The position numbers and the translations under genes were made by a program. Positions 17,210 through 25,823 of a stretch of 64,000 bases of DNA are shown piece after piece. The stretch covers positions 5,774 to 69,773 of the forward strand of contig JBGFRC010000004.1 in NCBI GenBank assembly GCA_041695325.1, in the 5' to 3' direction. The DNA comes from SURF-13 sp041695325 (GTDB lineage Bacteria; Pseudomonadota; Gammaproteobacteria; SURF-13). The first letter of the stretch is position 1, and every line of letters starts with the position of its first letter. Under the pieces are notes generated by a model. It did no database searches. It had not been told where the DNA came from and was given only the letters and a program-made list of their open reading frames with translations.

Positions 17210-17686
17210 ATGAAATATCTCGTATGTGCACTCACCCTCAGCCTGCTGGGCTTGGGCTCCGTCAGCGCCGCCGCAGCCGAGGTGTCCTACCCAAGCGGCT
17301 ACCGCGACTGGCATCACGTGAAAAGCATGGTGATCCAGCCCGGCCACCCGCTGGAAAACCCGTTCGGCGGCATCCATCACGTGTACGCCAACAAAAAGGC
17401 CGTACAGGGCCTGAAGACCGGCAACTACCCGGACGGCGCGGTAATCGTGTTTGATCTATTGGACTACAACGAGGGCGGCCACGCCCTGCAAGAAGGCGAG
17501 CGCAAGCTCATCGGCGTGATGCAGCGCGACGCCAAGCGCTTCAAGAACACCGGCGGCTGGGGCTTCGAAGGCTTCGCCGGCAACAGCAAAACAGAGCGCC
17601 TGACCAAGGACGGCGGCAAATCCTGCTTCGAATGCCATCAGCCCGAGGCAAAAAGCCAGTACGTGTTCAGCAAGTTACGCGATTGA
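17210..17686 (+). CDS. Cytochrome P460 / cytochrome c'-beta family protein
   Basis: Periplasmic c-type cytochrome of 158 residues. The family oxidises hydroxylamine or binds NO; which of the two applies here is not visible. It has a signal peptide (MKYLVCALTLSLLGLGSVSAAAAE), a beta-rich central domain (VKSMVIQPGHPLENPFGGIHH) and the haem site CFECH at residues 139-143 near the C-terminus. CGGAGG precedes the ATG. Control by the divergent MarR-type protein is strongly suggested by the paired operators. Confidence 0.88.
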   Translation: MKYLVCALTLSLLGLGSVSAAAAEVSYPSGYRDWHHVKSMVIQPGHPLENPFGGIHHVYANKKAVQGLKTGNYPDGAVIVFDLLDYNEGGHALQEGERKLIGVMQRDAKRFKNTGGWGFEGFAGNSKTERLTKDGGKSCFECHQPEAKSQYVFSKLRD

Positions 17687-17733
17687 TCTTCACACCCCTC
17701 CCCCGGCACAGGGGGAGGAATTTTTCTGTCAGA

Positions 17734-18573
17734 TTACTTCACCTCACCCTGCGACACGCGCCGCAATACCCAATCCAGGGCGCGCGTGGGCAGCAGGCGC
17801 TTCAGCACGGCAAAAAAATAGCTGGGCGCGGTGACGTAGTAACGCGCTCTGGGGCGCGGGGCTTCCAGCGCGCGCAGGACTTTTTTCAGCACCGCCTGCG
17901 GCGGCAGGGTGAATGGGGCGGCGGGGCCTGGTTTGGTGAGGCGGCGCTCCAGCGCGGAGTAAATATTCCGGTGCGCGCTGTGTTGTGGATTGATGTTTTT
18001 CTTGTACATGGCATAGGCGTTGGCGCGGAAGCGGCTGGCAATGGGGCCGCACTCGATCAGCGATACAAAAATCCCGCTGCCGTTCAGCTCCAGCCGCAGG
18101 GTATCGGTCAACCCTTCCAGGGCGTATTTGCTGGCGTTGTACGCGCCGCGGTAGGGCAACGTAACAAAGCCCAGAAGCGAGCCGATGTTGATGATGCGCC
18201 CTGCTCCTTGCCTGCGCATCACTGGAATGATGAGGTTGGTCAGCTCCAGCAGGCCGAACAGATTGGTCTCGAATTGCGCGCGGATCACGTCGCGTGACAA
18301 ATCTTCCGCCGCGCCCGGCTGGCCATAAGCGCCGTTGTTGATGAGCGCATCCAGTTTGCCTCCCGTACGTTGCAGAATTTCGCTCACCGCGCCGCGGATG
18401 GATTCAGAGTCATCCAGATCAAGGCGCAGGCTTTCCATTCCTTGGGCGATGAGCTTTTGCACGTCGTTGGGCTTACGCGCCGTGGCGAACACGCGCCAGC
18501 CGCGCGCGCAGAGGCCCTCGGCCAGGCATAAACCGATGCCGCTGGAGCAGCCGGTGATGAGCACGCTGTTCAC
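17734..18573 (-). CDS. Short-chain dehydrogenase/reductase
   Basis: NAD(P)-dependent SDR of 279 residues from GTG 18573 (the open frame runs further upstream, but the Rossmann strand NSVLITGCSSGIG begins here). Motifs are TGCSSGIG, DLDD, NNGAYG, the catalytic Ser in NIGSLLGF and YNASK. The C-terminal extension (RYYVTAPSYFFAVLKRLLP) is hydrophobic, as in SDRs acting on lipids. The GTG overlaps the stop of the DUF1614 gene (GTGA). The substrate is unknown. Confidence 0.9.
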   Translation of the reverse strand: MNSVLITGCSSGIGLCLAEGLCARGWRVFATARKPNDVQKLIAQGMESLRLDLDDSESIRGAVSEILQRTGGKLDALINNGAYGQPGAAEDLSRDVIRAQFETNLFGLLELTNLIIPVMRRQGAGRIINIGSLLGFVTLPYRGAYNASKYALEGLTDTLRLELNGSGIFVSLIECGPIASRFRANAYAMYKKNINPQHSAHRNIYSALERRLTKPGPAAPFTLPPQAVLKKVLRALEAPRPRARYYVTAPSYFFAVLKRLLPTRALDWVLRRVSQGEVK

Positions 18574-19250
18574 GCCAGCAGCACCGCCACCAGGCCGGTG
18601 AGAAAGATGCCGTCGAAGCTGCCTGCGCCGCCGATGGAGGCAAGGGGCGCGCCCATCTTTCTTATGTCTCTGAGGCGCAACAGGTCGGCGCCGATCAGCA
18701 CACCGAACGTGCCGGAGATATAGGCCAGCGGCGCGCTGTTCTGCGGTTCCAGCAGCAGGGCTGCGAGTGCGGCGGCGACCGGCGCCACGAAGACCGGCAG
18801 CGCAATGCCGACGCCCGGCATGGGACGGCTCATGAACCGGCACACCGCCGTCACCACGAGTGTGGCCAGTATCACGTCCATGACGGCAAGCGCGCTATGA
18901 CGCATAAGATAAAAAGAGAACGTGAGCGGGATGAGGCAGCCGCCCACGTTGACCGCGATCACGGTGACGCCCTTGAAGTCGCGCAGGCTGCGGCGCGCCA
19001 GCTCGCGCAGCGGCTCCGGCACGGTGTCCGGGTCCAGCGGCTCTGACTTGACGCGAAACAGGGGCAGATTGATTGCGCTGCCCATGAGCGCCGTGAGCAG
19101 CAACAGAAACGCCGAACGCTGGGACAGACCGAGTTTCTCAAAGGCGATGGTCAGAATGCCGATCTGGACGAAAGTCAGCAAAAAGGCGACGAGAACGATA
19201 AACAGCAGCAAACGCCCCGGCGAGGGCAGACGCAGGTTAGCCATGCTCAT
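18570..19250 (-). CDS. DUF1614 integral membrane protein
   Basis: Membrane protein of 226 residues with about six or seven hydrophobic segments and the DUF1614 signatures GSAINLPLF and GADLLRLRDIRKMGAPLASI plus GGAGSFDGIFLTG. The function is unknown for the family. It overlaps the ABC transporter gene upstream and the SDR gene downstream, so the three form a coupled operon. Confidence 0.88.
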   Translation of the reverse strand: MSMANLRLPSPGRLLLFIVLVAFLLTFVQIGILTIAFEKLGLSQRSAFLLLLTALMGSAINLPLFRVKSEPLDPDTVPEPLRELARRSLRDFKGVTVIAVNVGGCLIPLTFSFYLMRHSALAVMDVILATLVVTAVCRFMSRPMPGVGIALPVFVAPVAAALAALLLEPQNSAPLAYISGTFGVLIGADLLRLRDIRKMGAPLASIGGAGSFDGIFLTGLVAVLLA

Positions 19251-21066
19251 GCACCGGGGTTACACCCGCCTGCGGCAGCTGTTCGATGCGGCGCCGCTCC
19301 TCCTGCTGCAAGGCCCACATGCGCGCGTAGATCGCGCCCTGCGCGAGCAGTTCGCGGTGCGTGCCGCGCTCTACGATGCGCCCCTGCTCCAGCACCAGGA
19401 TTTCATCGGCGTCTATCACCGTGGATAAACGGTGCGCGATGACCAGCGTGGTGTGATCGGCGGCGACCTCGGCCAGCGCGTTTAAAATCGCCTGTTCGGA
19501 TTGTGTGTCGAGCGCCGAGGTGGCCTCATCAAAAATGAGTATCCGGGGCGCCTTTAAAATGGTGCGCGCTATCGCCACGCGCTGCTTCTCGCCGCCGGAA
19601 AGCTTCAAGCCGCGTTCCCCCACCACGGTGTCATAACCCTTGGGCAGGGACACGATGAAATCGTGGATGTGCGCCAGTTGCGCGGCGCGTTCGATCTCCG
19701 CGCGCCCGGCGTCCGGCCTGGCGTAGGCGATGTTGTAGTAAATAGTGTCGTTGAACAGCACCGTGTCCTGCGGCACGATGCCGATGGCGGCGCGCAGGCT
19801 GACCTGCGTGACGCTGCGGATGTCCTGATGGTTGATGAGTATGCGCCCGCCCGTGACGTCGTAAAAGCGGAACAACAGGCGCGCCAGTGTGGACTTGCCC
19901 GCGCCGCTCGGCCCTACCACCGCCACTTTGCGCCCGGGGGCAATTTCGAAATCCACGTCGAATACTATCTGCCGGTCGGGATCGTAGCCGAAGCTCACGC
20001 GCTCGAAACGCACCCCGCCGGCGCCGACGTCGAGCGCTGGCGCGCCGGGCGGGTCCTTGACGTCGGTTTCGCGGCGCAGCAGGCTGAACATGCGCTCCAT
20101 GTCGGCAAGCGAGTTCTTGATCTCGCGGTATACGAAGCCGAGAAAATTGAGTGGCAGAAACAACTGGATCAAAAAGGCGTTCACCAGCACCAAATCGCCC
20201 AGGGTAAGCTTGCCCGCCACCACGCCTTGCGCGGCCAGGATCATGAGCAGGGTCACGCCCACGGCGATGATCGCGCCCTGGCCGAAGTTGAGCACGGAGA
20301 GCGAGGTCTGATTGCGCACCGAGGCGCGCTCCAGCACTGCCATGTGTTCGTCGTAGCGGCGCGCCTCGTACTCCTCGTTGCCGAAATACTTTACCGTCTC
20401 ATAGTTGAGCAGGCTGTCTATCGCCTTGGTGTTGGCCCTGGAGTCGAGCTCGTTTTTCTCGCGCACGATGTTCATGCGCCATTCGGTGATGAGAAAGGTG
20501 AATGCGGCGTAGACGATCAGCGTGATCAGGGTGATGAGCGCGTACCACGCGTCGTAGTAGATCAGCAGTATGCCGGTGACCAGCGCGATTTCCAGCAGCG
20601 TAGGCAGGATGTTGAACAGCATGAAGGAGAGCAAAAACGTGATGCCGCGCGTGCCGCGCTCGATGTCACGCGACAGGCCGCCGGTCTGACGCTCCAGGTG
20701 AAAGCGCAGCGCCAACGCGTGCAGGTGGCGGAACACTTGCAGCGCCACGCGGCGCATGGCGCGTTGCGTGACCTTGGCGAACACCGCGTCGCGCAGCTCG
20801 CCGAACAGGGCGCTGGACAGGCGCAACAGGCCGTAGCCCGCGAGCAGGCCGAGCGGCAGGATCAGCAACGGCTGGTGCGCCGCGTCCAGGGCGTCCACGA
20901 TCTGTTTCAACGCCAGCGGCACCGCGACGGTGGCGAGCTTGGCCAGCACCAGCAGCGCCATGGCGAGCACCACGCGCGCGCGAAACTCCCACAGATAGGG
21001 GAGCAGCGTGCGGATGGTCTGCCACTCGTAGCGCGCGGCGGCGGGCGGGGCGGTGGTGGTACGCAT
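19237..21066 (-). CDS. ABC transporter, ATM1/HMT1-like (fused membrane and ATPase domains)
   Basis: Half-transporter of 609 residues: six membrane segments (about 30-310) and a C-terminal ATPase with GPSGAGKST, a Q-loop at VPQDTVLFND, the signature LSGGEKQRVAIAR and Walker B ILIFDEATSALD. The pieces NYETVKYFGNEEYE and RTLLPYLWEF mark the ATM1 group, which exports glutathione-persulfide or heavy-metal conjugates. It probably works as a homodimer in the inner membrane. It is first in an operon with DUF1614 and an SDR. Confidence 0.92.
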   Translation of the reverse strand: MRTTTAPPAAARYEWQTIRTLLPYLWEFRARVVLAMALLVLAKLATVAVPLALKQIVDALDAAHQPLLILPLGLLAGYGLLRLSSALFGELRDAVFAKVTQRAMRRVALQVFRHLHALALRFHLERQTGGLSRDIERGTRGITFLLSFMLFNILPTLLEIALVTGILLIYYDAWYALITLITLIVYAAFTFLITEWRMNIVREKNELDSRANTKAIDSLLNYETVKYFGNEEYEARRYDEHMAVLERASVRNQTSLSVLNFGQGAIIAVGVTLLMILAAQGVVAGKLTLGDLVLVNAFLIQLFLPLNFLGFVYREIKNSLADMERMFSLLRRETDVKDPPGAPALDVGAGGVRFERVSFGYDPDRQIVFDVDFEIAPGRKVAVVGPSGAGKSTLARLLFRFYDVTGGRILINHQDIRSVTQVSLRAAIGIVPQDTVLFNDTIYYNIAYARPDAGRAEIERAAQLAHIHDFIVSLPKGYDTVVGERGLKLSGGEKQRVAIARTILKAPRILIFDEATSALDTQSEQAILNALAEVAADHTTLVIAHRLSTVIDADEILVLEQGRIVERGTHRELLAQGAIYARMWALQQEERRRIEQLPQAGVTPVHEHG

Positions 21067-21127
21067 GCGGCCATTTTAACGTATAATAGAACGTTGATTT
21101 TGTGTCTGTATTTTCATACGTTGAATC

Positions 21128-21436
21128 ATGCCCATTTACGAATACCAATGCAGCGCCTGCGGCCACCGGCTGGAGACAATCCAGAAATTCAGCGACGCGC
21201 CGCTCACCGACTGCCCGGAGTGCGGCCAACCCGCGCTGCAAAAAATGATTTCCGCGCCCTCGTTTCAGTTGAAGGGCGGCGGCTGGTATCAAACCGATTT
21301 CAAGGAAGTGGGCAGGAAAAAACCTTCCACGGGCGGCGCAGCCGCCAAGGATGCGGCTGAGAAACCCGCGGCGGAAGCCAAGCCCGCGGGCGCGCAGACG
21401 GGAAATACCGCCAAGCCCTCCTCCGGCGCCGCCTGA
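21128..21436 (+). CDS. FmdB-family zinc ribbon protein
   Basis: Small 102-residue protein. The N-terminal zinc ribbon MPIYEYQCSACGHRLE...CPECG has two CxxC pairs, then FSDAPLTDCP and a low-complexity tail rich in Ala, Lys and Pro. The family is a putative regulator of unknown role and is often next to DUF502 and aspS in proteobacteria, as here. Confidence 0.92.
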   Translation: MPIYEYQCSACGHRLETIQKFSDAPLTDCPECGQPALQKMISAPSFQLKGGGWYQTDFKEVGRKKPSTGGAAAKDAAEKPAAEAKPAGAQTGNTAKPSSGAA

Positions 21437-21444
21437 AAATCGCC

Positions 21445-22095
21445 ATGTCCCACACGCGCCGTTATCTCATCGCCGGCTTGATGATCTGGATTCCCCTCGG
21501 CGTCACCATCCTGGTCATCAACATGGTGGTGGACTTACTGGACGGCGTCCTGCGGGTGTTGCCTGCCGCCTATCACCCGGACACGCTGCTCGGCTTTCAC
21601 GTGCCGGGCCTGGGGGTGCTGCTGTCCGCGGTGATTGTGCTCGGCACCGGCGTGCTGGCGGCCAATTTTTTCGGACGCCGGCTGGTGGACATCTGGGAAC
21701 GCATGCTGGCGCGCATTCCGCTGGTGCGCTCGATCTACTCCGGCACCAAGCAGGTGTCGGAAACCCTATTCAAACCCGGCGGCCTGGCGTTCCGCAAGGT
21801 GCTGCTGATCGAGTACCCGCGCCGCGGATTATGGTCCATCGCGTTTCAAACCGCCGCGGGCTCAGCTGAAGCGCAAAGCCGCACCGGCGAGGACCTGATC
21901 CCGGTGTTTGTTCCCACCACGCCCAACCCGACCTCCGGCTTTATCTTCATGGTGCCGCGCCGCGACGTGATCGAGATGGACATGTGCGTGGACGATGCCA
22001 TCAAGATGGTCATCTCGCTGGGCGTGGTGGTGCCGCCGTGGCAGGGCAGGGCCGAACCATCCAAACCGGCGCAAACCGGACCTTCTTCCTCATGA
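21445..22095 (+). CDS. DUF502 membrane protein
   Basis: A 216-residue protein with two N-terminal membrane segments (LIAGLMIWIPLGVTILVINMV and LGVLLSAVIVLGTGVLAANFF) and a conserved soluble region: RIPLVRSIYSGTKQVSETLF, FVPTTPNPTSGF and MVPRRDVIEMDM. The function is unknown. Its stop overlaps the aspS start (ATGA), so expression is coupled to the tRNA synthetase. Confidence 0.92.
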   Translation: MSHTRRYLIAGLMIWIPLGVTILVINMVVDLLDGVLRVLPAAYHPDTLLGFHVPGLGVLLSAVIVLGTGVLAANFFGRRLVDIWERMLARIPLVRSIYSGTKQVSETLFKPGGLAFRKVLLIEYPRRGLWSIAFQTAAGSAEAQSRTGEDLIPVFVPTTPNPTSGFIFMVPRRDVIEMDMCVDDAIKMVISLGVVVPPWQGRAEPSKPAQTGPSSS

Positions 22096-23873
22096 GCATG
22101 CGCACCCATCCCTGCGGAACACTCAACGCCGCGCACATCGGACAGCGGGTGACGCTGTGCGGGTGGGCCAACCGCCGCCGCGATCACGGCGGCGTGATCT
22201 TCGTGGATTTGCGGGATCGCGAAGGCATCGCGCAAGTGGTATTCGATCCGGCCAACGCGGATGTTTTCCACACCGCGGAACGGGTGCGCAACGAATACGT
22301 GTTGCGCGTCACCGGCCAGGTGCGGCGCCGCCCGGACGGCACGGCCAACGCCAACCTGCCGAGCGGCGAGATCGAGCTGCTGTGCGAACAACTGGAAATC
22401 CTGAACGGCGCGCAACCGCTGCCGTTCCAGCTCGATGAGGACGGCGTGGGGGAAGAGACGCGCCTGCGTTACCGCTATATTGACCTGCGCCGGCCGGAGA
22501 TGGCCACGCGCCTGCGCCTGCGCGCGCGCATCACCCGTCAATTGCGCGAATTTCTCGACGCGCACGGCTTCCTCGACATGGAAACGCCGTGCCTCACCAA
22601 GGCCACGCCGGAGGGCGCGCGCGATTACCTGGTGCCGAGCCGTACCCACGCGGGCGGTTTCTTCGCGCTGCCGCAGTCGCCGCAACTGTTCAAGCAACTG
22701 CTGATGATGTCCGGCTTCGAGCGCTATTATCAGTTCGCACGCTGCTTCCGCGACGAAGACCTGCGCGCCGACCGCCAGCCGGAATTCACCCAGCTCGACC
22801 TCGAAACCTCGTTCATGGATGAGAACGAGATCATGACGCTGATGGAGCAGATGATGCGCGAGCTGTTCGCCAAAACCCTGGAGGTCGCGCTGCCCAATCC
22901 GTTCCCGCGCATGAGTTACTTTGAGGCCATGCGCCGCTACGGCGTGGACAAACCCGACCTGCGCGTTCCGCTGGAACTGGTGGACGTGGGCGACTTGATG
23001 CGCGACGTGGAGTTCAAGGTATTCGCCGCTCCCGCCCATGATCCCAAGGGTCGCGTCGCGGCGCTCAAGGTGCCGGGCGGCGGCGCGCTCACGCGCAAGG
23101 AGATAGACGACTACACCCGGTTTGTCGCCGCGCACGGCGCGAAGGGCCTGGCTTATATCAAGGTGAATGACGCGGCGTCGGGGCGGGAGGGCTTGCAGTC
23201 GCCGATCCTCAAGTTTCTGCCCGATGAAGTGATTGCGGAGATCATGCGGCGCACACACGCGCAAACCAACGATCTTATCTTCTTCAGTGCGGACAGCGCC
23301 AAGGTGGTGAACGATTCGCTCGGCGCGCTGCGCGTGAAACTCGGCCATGACCGCGGCCTGATCGAGCACGGATTCAAACCGCTCTGGGTCACCGACTTCC
23401 CCCTGTTCGAGCGCGATGAGGAGAACAAGCGCTGGCAGGCGCTGCATCATCCGTTCACCGCGCCCAAGACCGGTGACGTAGCCGAGCTGGAGCAAAACCC
23501 CGGCGCCTGTTTGTCGCGCGCCTATGACATGGTGCTGAACGGCACCGAGCTCGGCGGCGGCTCCATACGCATCCATAAACCGGAACTGCAAAGCGCGGTG
23601 TTCAAACTGCTTGGCATAGGCAGGGAAGAGGCCGAGGAGAAATTCGGCTTTCTGCTGGAAGCATTGAAATACGGCGCGCCGCCGCACGGCGGCATCGCCT
23701 TCGGCCTGGACCGTCTGGTCATGTTGATGACCGGCAGCCAATCCATCCGCGAGGTGATCGCCTTCCCCAAGACGCAGACCGCGCACTGCCCGCTCACCGG
23801 CGCACCCACACCCACCGGCGAAACGCAGCTGCGCGAGCTGCATATCCGGCTACGCCAGCCAGGGAAGGCTTAG
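22092..23873 (+). CDS. aspS: Aspartyl-tRNA synthetase
   Basis: Class II synthetase of 593 residues. It has an N-terminal OB fold (TLCGWANRRRDHGGVIFVDLRD), class II motif 2 (FRDEDLRADRQPEFTQLD), the bacterial GAD insertion (about 290-420) and motif 3 (GIAFGLDRLVMLMTG). The ATG at 22092 overlaps the DUF502 stop. The last codons and the stop lie inside a 49-bp repeat also found in the metal ATPase gene, so the C-terminal end (QPGKA) appears to have been set by that insertion. Whether it is discriminating or non-discriminating cannot be told here. Confidence 0.97.
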   Translation: MSMRTHPCGTLNAAHIGQRVTLCGWANRRRDHGGVIFVDLRDREGIAQVVFDPANADVFHTAERVRNEYVLRVTGQVRRRPDGTANANLPSGEIELLCEQLEILNGAQPLPFQLDEDGVGEETRLRYRYIDLRRPEMATRLRLRARITRQLREFLDAHGFLDMETPCLTKATPEGARDYLVPSRTHAGGFFALPQSPQLFKQLLMMSGFERYYQFARCFRDEDLRADRQPEFTQLDLETSFMDENEIMTLMEQMMRELFAKTLEVALPNPFPRMSYFEAMRRYGVDKPDLRVPLELVDVGDLMRDVEFKVFAAPAHDPKGRVAALKVPGGGALTRKEIDDYTRFVAAHGAKGLAYIKVNDAASGREGLQSPILKFLPDEVIAEIMRRTHAQTNDLIFFSADSAKVVNDSLGALRVKLGHDRGLIEHGFKPLWVTDFPLFERDEENKRWQALHHPFTAPKTGDVAELEQNPGACLSRAYDMVLNGTELGGGSIRIHKPELQSAVFKLLGIGREEAEEKFGFLLEALKYGAPPHGGIAFGLDRLVMLMTGSQSIREVIAFPKTQTAHCPLTGAPTPTGETQLRELHIRLRQPGKA

Positions 23874-23901
23874 CGTCGGGGGAGGCAGGATGCCGGGAGC
23901 G
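23853..23901 (+). repeat. 49-bp repeat, copy 1 (overlaps aspS 3' end)
   Basis: Begins CGCCAGCCAGGGAAGGCTTA and ends ATGCCGGGAGCG. It differs from the copy at 33908-33956 at three of 49 positions. The aspS stop codon TAG is part of the unit. Confidence 0.85.
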
Positions 23902-23903
23902 AC

Positions 23904-23923
23904 CGCCAGCCAGGGAAGGCTTA
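23904..23923 (+). repeat. 49-bp repeat, partial copy 2
   Basis: Only the first 20 bases of the unit (CGCCAGCCAGGGAAGGCTTA) are present, directly after copy 1, followed by related C/A-rich sequence up to the nadA leader. Confidence 0.75.
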
Positions 23924-23970
23924 AACCAGCCACCAAGCCACTTCCCGGCGGAGGCATTGTCTAATTTTTT

Positions 23971-25086
23971 ATGAGCATCACCGATCCCGTCGTGACGCGC
24001 GTTACCGCAGGCCGGCGCGGCGGCGCGCCCGTCCTTTGCTATCGTGACGAACGTTTCACCGACGAGGTGGCGGCGGCCACGCAACCGGTGTGGGAAAAGA
24101 TTCACGGCCTGATCAGCGACGTGGACTGGCTGCTCAAGGCGCCGCTGGTGTACGAAATTAATCGGCTTAAAAAAGAAAGGCGCGCGCTGATACTGGCGCA
24201 CAATTACCAGACGCCGGACATCTATTACGGCGTCGCCGATTACGTGGGCGACTCGCTGGAGCTGGCGCGCCGCGCTGCCGCACTTGGGCCCCTGGAGGCG
24301 CCCATTGTAGTGATGTGCGGCGTGCACTTCATGGCCGAGACGGTGAAGGTGCTGGCGCCGGAGCGCACCGTATTGATCCCGGATAAGGACGCGGGTTGTT
24401 CGCTCGCCGAGAGCATTACCGGCGCCGACGTGCGCCTGTTAAAGGAACGCTACCCCGGCGCGCCGGTGGTGAGTTACGTGAACACCTCGGCCGAGGTCAA
24501 GGCCGAATCGGATTACTGCTGCACCTCGAGCAACGCCGCGCGCATCGTCGAGGTGGCGGCCGAGGAATTCGCCAGCCCGCGCGTGATTTTCTTGCCCGAC
24601 CGCTATCTCGCCGCCAACGTCGCCCAGCAGACCAAGATTGAAATCATCGCCTGGCACGGAACCTGTATCGTGCACGAGCGCTTTACCCCGGAGCACATCC
24701 GCGCCCTGCGCGCGCAGTTCCCCGGCGTGCGCGTGCTGGCGCACCCGGAGGCGCCGCCGGCAGTGTGCGCCGAGGCGGATTTCGTCGGCTCCACTTCCAA
24801 GATGATCGCCGACGTGCAGCAGTCGCACGCGGCCAAGGTGCTCATGGTCACCGAGTGCGCGATGGCGGACAACGTGGCGGCGGAAAACCCCGGCATGGAC
24901 TTCGTGCGCCCGTGCGTGCTCTGCCCTTACATGCAGAAAATCACGCTGCCCAAGATAGTGGATACGCTGCGCAGCTTGAGCCCGCGGGTCGAGGTGCCCG
25001 CCGATCTCGTCCCGCGCGCGCGCCGCGCCATCGAACGCATGCTCGCCGTCAGCCAGCCCCCGCCGCTCAAACCCTTGCGGGACTGA
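23971..25086 (+). CDS. nadA: Quinolinate synthase A
   Basis: [4Fe-4S] enzyme of de novo NAD synthesis; condenses iminoaspartate with DHAP. The 371-residue product has ILAHNYQTPDIYYGVADYVGDSL, the first cluster Cys in VVMCGVHFMAE, SYVNTSAEVKAESDYCCTSS, the second in TECAMADNV and the third in RPCVLCPYM. No nadB or nadC is adjacent. The start ATG at 23971 is supported by the N-terminal alignment only; no clear ribosome site was seen. Confidence 0.96.
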   Translation: MSITDPVVTRVTAGRRGGAPVLCYRDERFTDEVAAATQPVWEKIHGLISDVDWLLKAPLVYEINRLKKERRALILAHNYQTPDIYYGVADYVGDSLELARRAAALGPLEAPIVVMCGVHFMAETVKVLAPERTVLIPDKDAGCSLAESITGADVRLLKERYPGAPVVSYVNTSAEVKAESDYCCTSSNAARIVEVAAEEFASPRVIFLPDRYLAANVAQQTKIEIIAWHGTCIVHERFTPEHIRALRAQFPGVRVLAHPEAPPAVCAEADFVGSTSKMIADVQQSHAAKVLMVTECAMADNVAAENPGMDFVRPCVLCPYMQKITLPKIVDTLRSLSPRVEVPADLVPRARRAIERMLAVSQPPPLKPLRD

Positions 25087-25117
25087 AGCCATCCCCATCG
25101 GCACGCGACCCGACACG

Positions 25118-25730
25118 GTGGTATTGGTGCACGGCCTGTGGCTGGGAGGCCGGACCATGGCCTGCCTGCAACGGCGCCTGCGGCGTTGCGGCTACCGCTG
25201 CGTGTGTTATTCCTATCCCTCCAGCGCACGCACCCTGACCGAGAACGCCGCGCAGTTGCAGGAATTTTTAAGCCGCGTGCCGGGCGAGACGGTGCACTTC
25301 GTCGGCCACAGCCTGGGCGGCTTGTTGATTTTGCAGTTGTTTAAAGACCATCCCGCGCAGCGTCCGGGACGCATCGTGACGCTGGGCGCGCCGCATCAGG
25401 GCAGCTTTGCCGCGCGCAGACTCTCCGGATCTCGCCTCGGTCGCCGCTGGCTCGGAGCGGCGCTGCCGGTCCTGGCGCACGGTCTGGACCTCGCGCCCGC
25501 CGGTAGGGAAATCGGGGGGGATTGCGGGCCGGCTCAACTTCGGCCTCGGCTGGCTGATCCCCGGCATTCCCAAACCGAACGACGGCACCGTGGCGGTGGC
25601 TGAAACCCGCCTGCCGGGTGCAAGCGATGCGCGGACGGTCAACGCTTCACACACCGCGCTGCTGTTTTCCGCGCGCGCCGCGCGTTATGCCTGCGCCTTC
25701 CTTAAACACGGCCGTTTTTCCGGTGTCTGA
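25118..25730 (+). pseudogene. Lipase-like alpha/beta hydrolase, frameshifted at a G7 run
   Basis: The first part reads MVLVHGLWLGGRTMACLQRR and on to the nucleophile elbow GHSLGG, then breaks at GGGGGGG (25514-25520). In the +1 frame the fold resumes with IAGRLNFGLGWLIPGIPKPND, DGTVAVAETRLPGASD and the late NASHTALLFS, which supplies Asp and His. Six Gs would restore one reading frame (EIGGIAGRLNFG). It is therefore either a real inactivation, phase variation, or a sequencing/assembly error. The start is unclear (GTG 25118, no ribosome site); it lies close behind nadA. Confidence 0.8.
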
Positions 25731-25745
25731 ACAAATGCTAGTTTT

Positions 25746-25751
25746 TATAAT
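25746..25751 (+). promoter_or_regulatory. Possible -10 box of fnr
   Basis: TATAAT lies 73-78 bases upstream of the fnr ATG in an AT-rich region. No good -35 is seen at the usual distance. A TTGAT half-site follows (about 25774) but its other half does not match an FNR box. Confidence 0.35.
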
Positions 25752-25823
25752 GAGTCTAAATCGTAACGTTCATTGATTTAATTTGTCGCAGTAGTGGGGT
25801 ATCATTTAAATAAAGGGGGCGCC

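Noticed and set aside
18574..18843. N-terminal extension of the SDR to 18843
   Set aside because: It lies inside the DUF1614 gene in another frame and has no SDR similarity; the Rossmann motif starts at GTG 18573.
25770..25790. FNR autoregulation site upstream of fnr
   Set aside because: Only the TTGAT half matches; the second half (TTTGT) does not.
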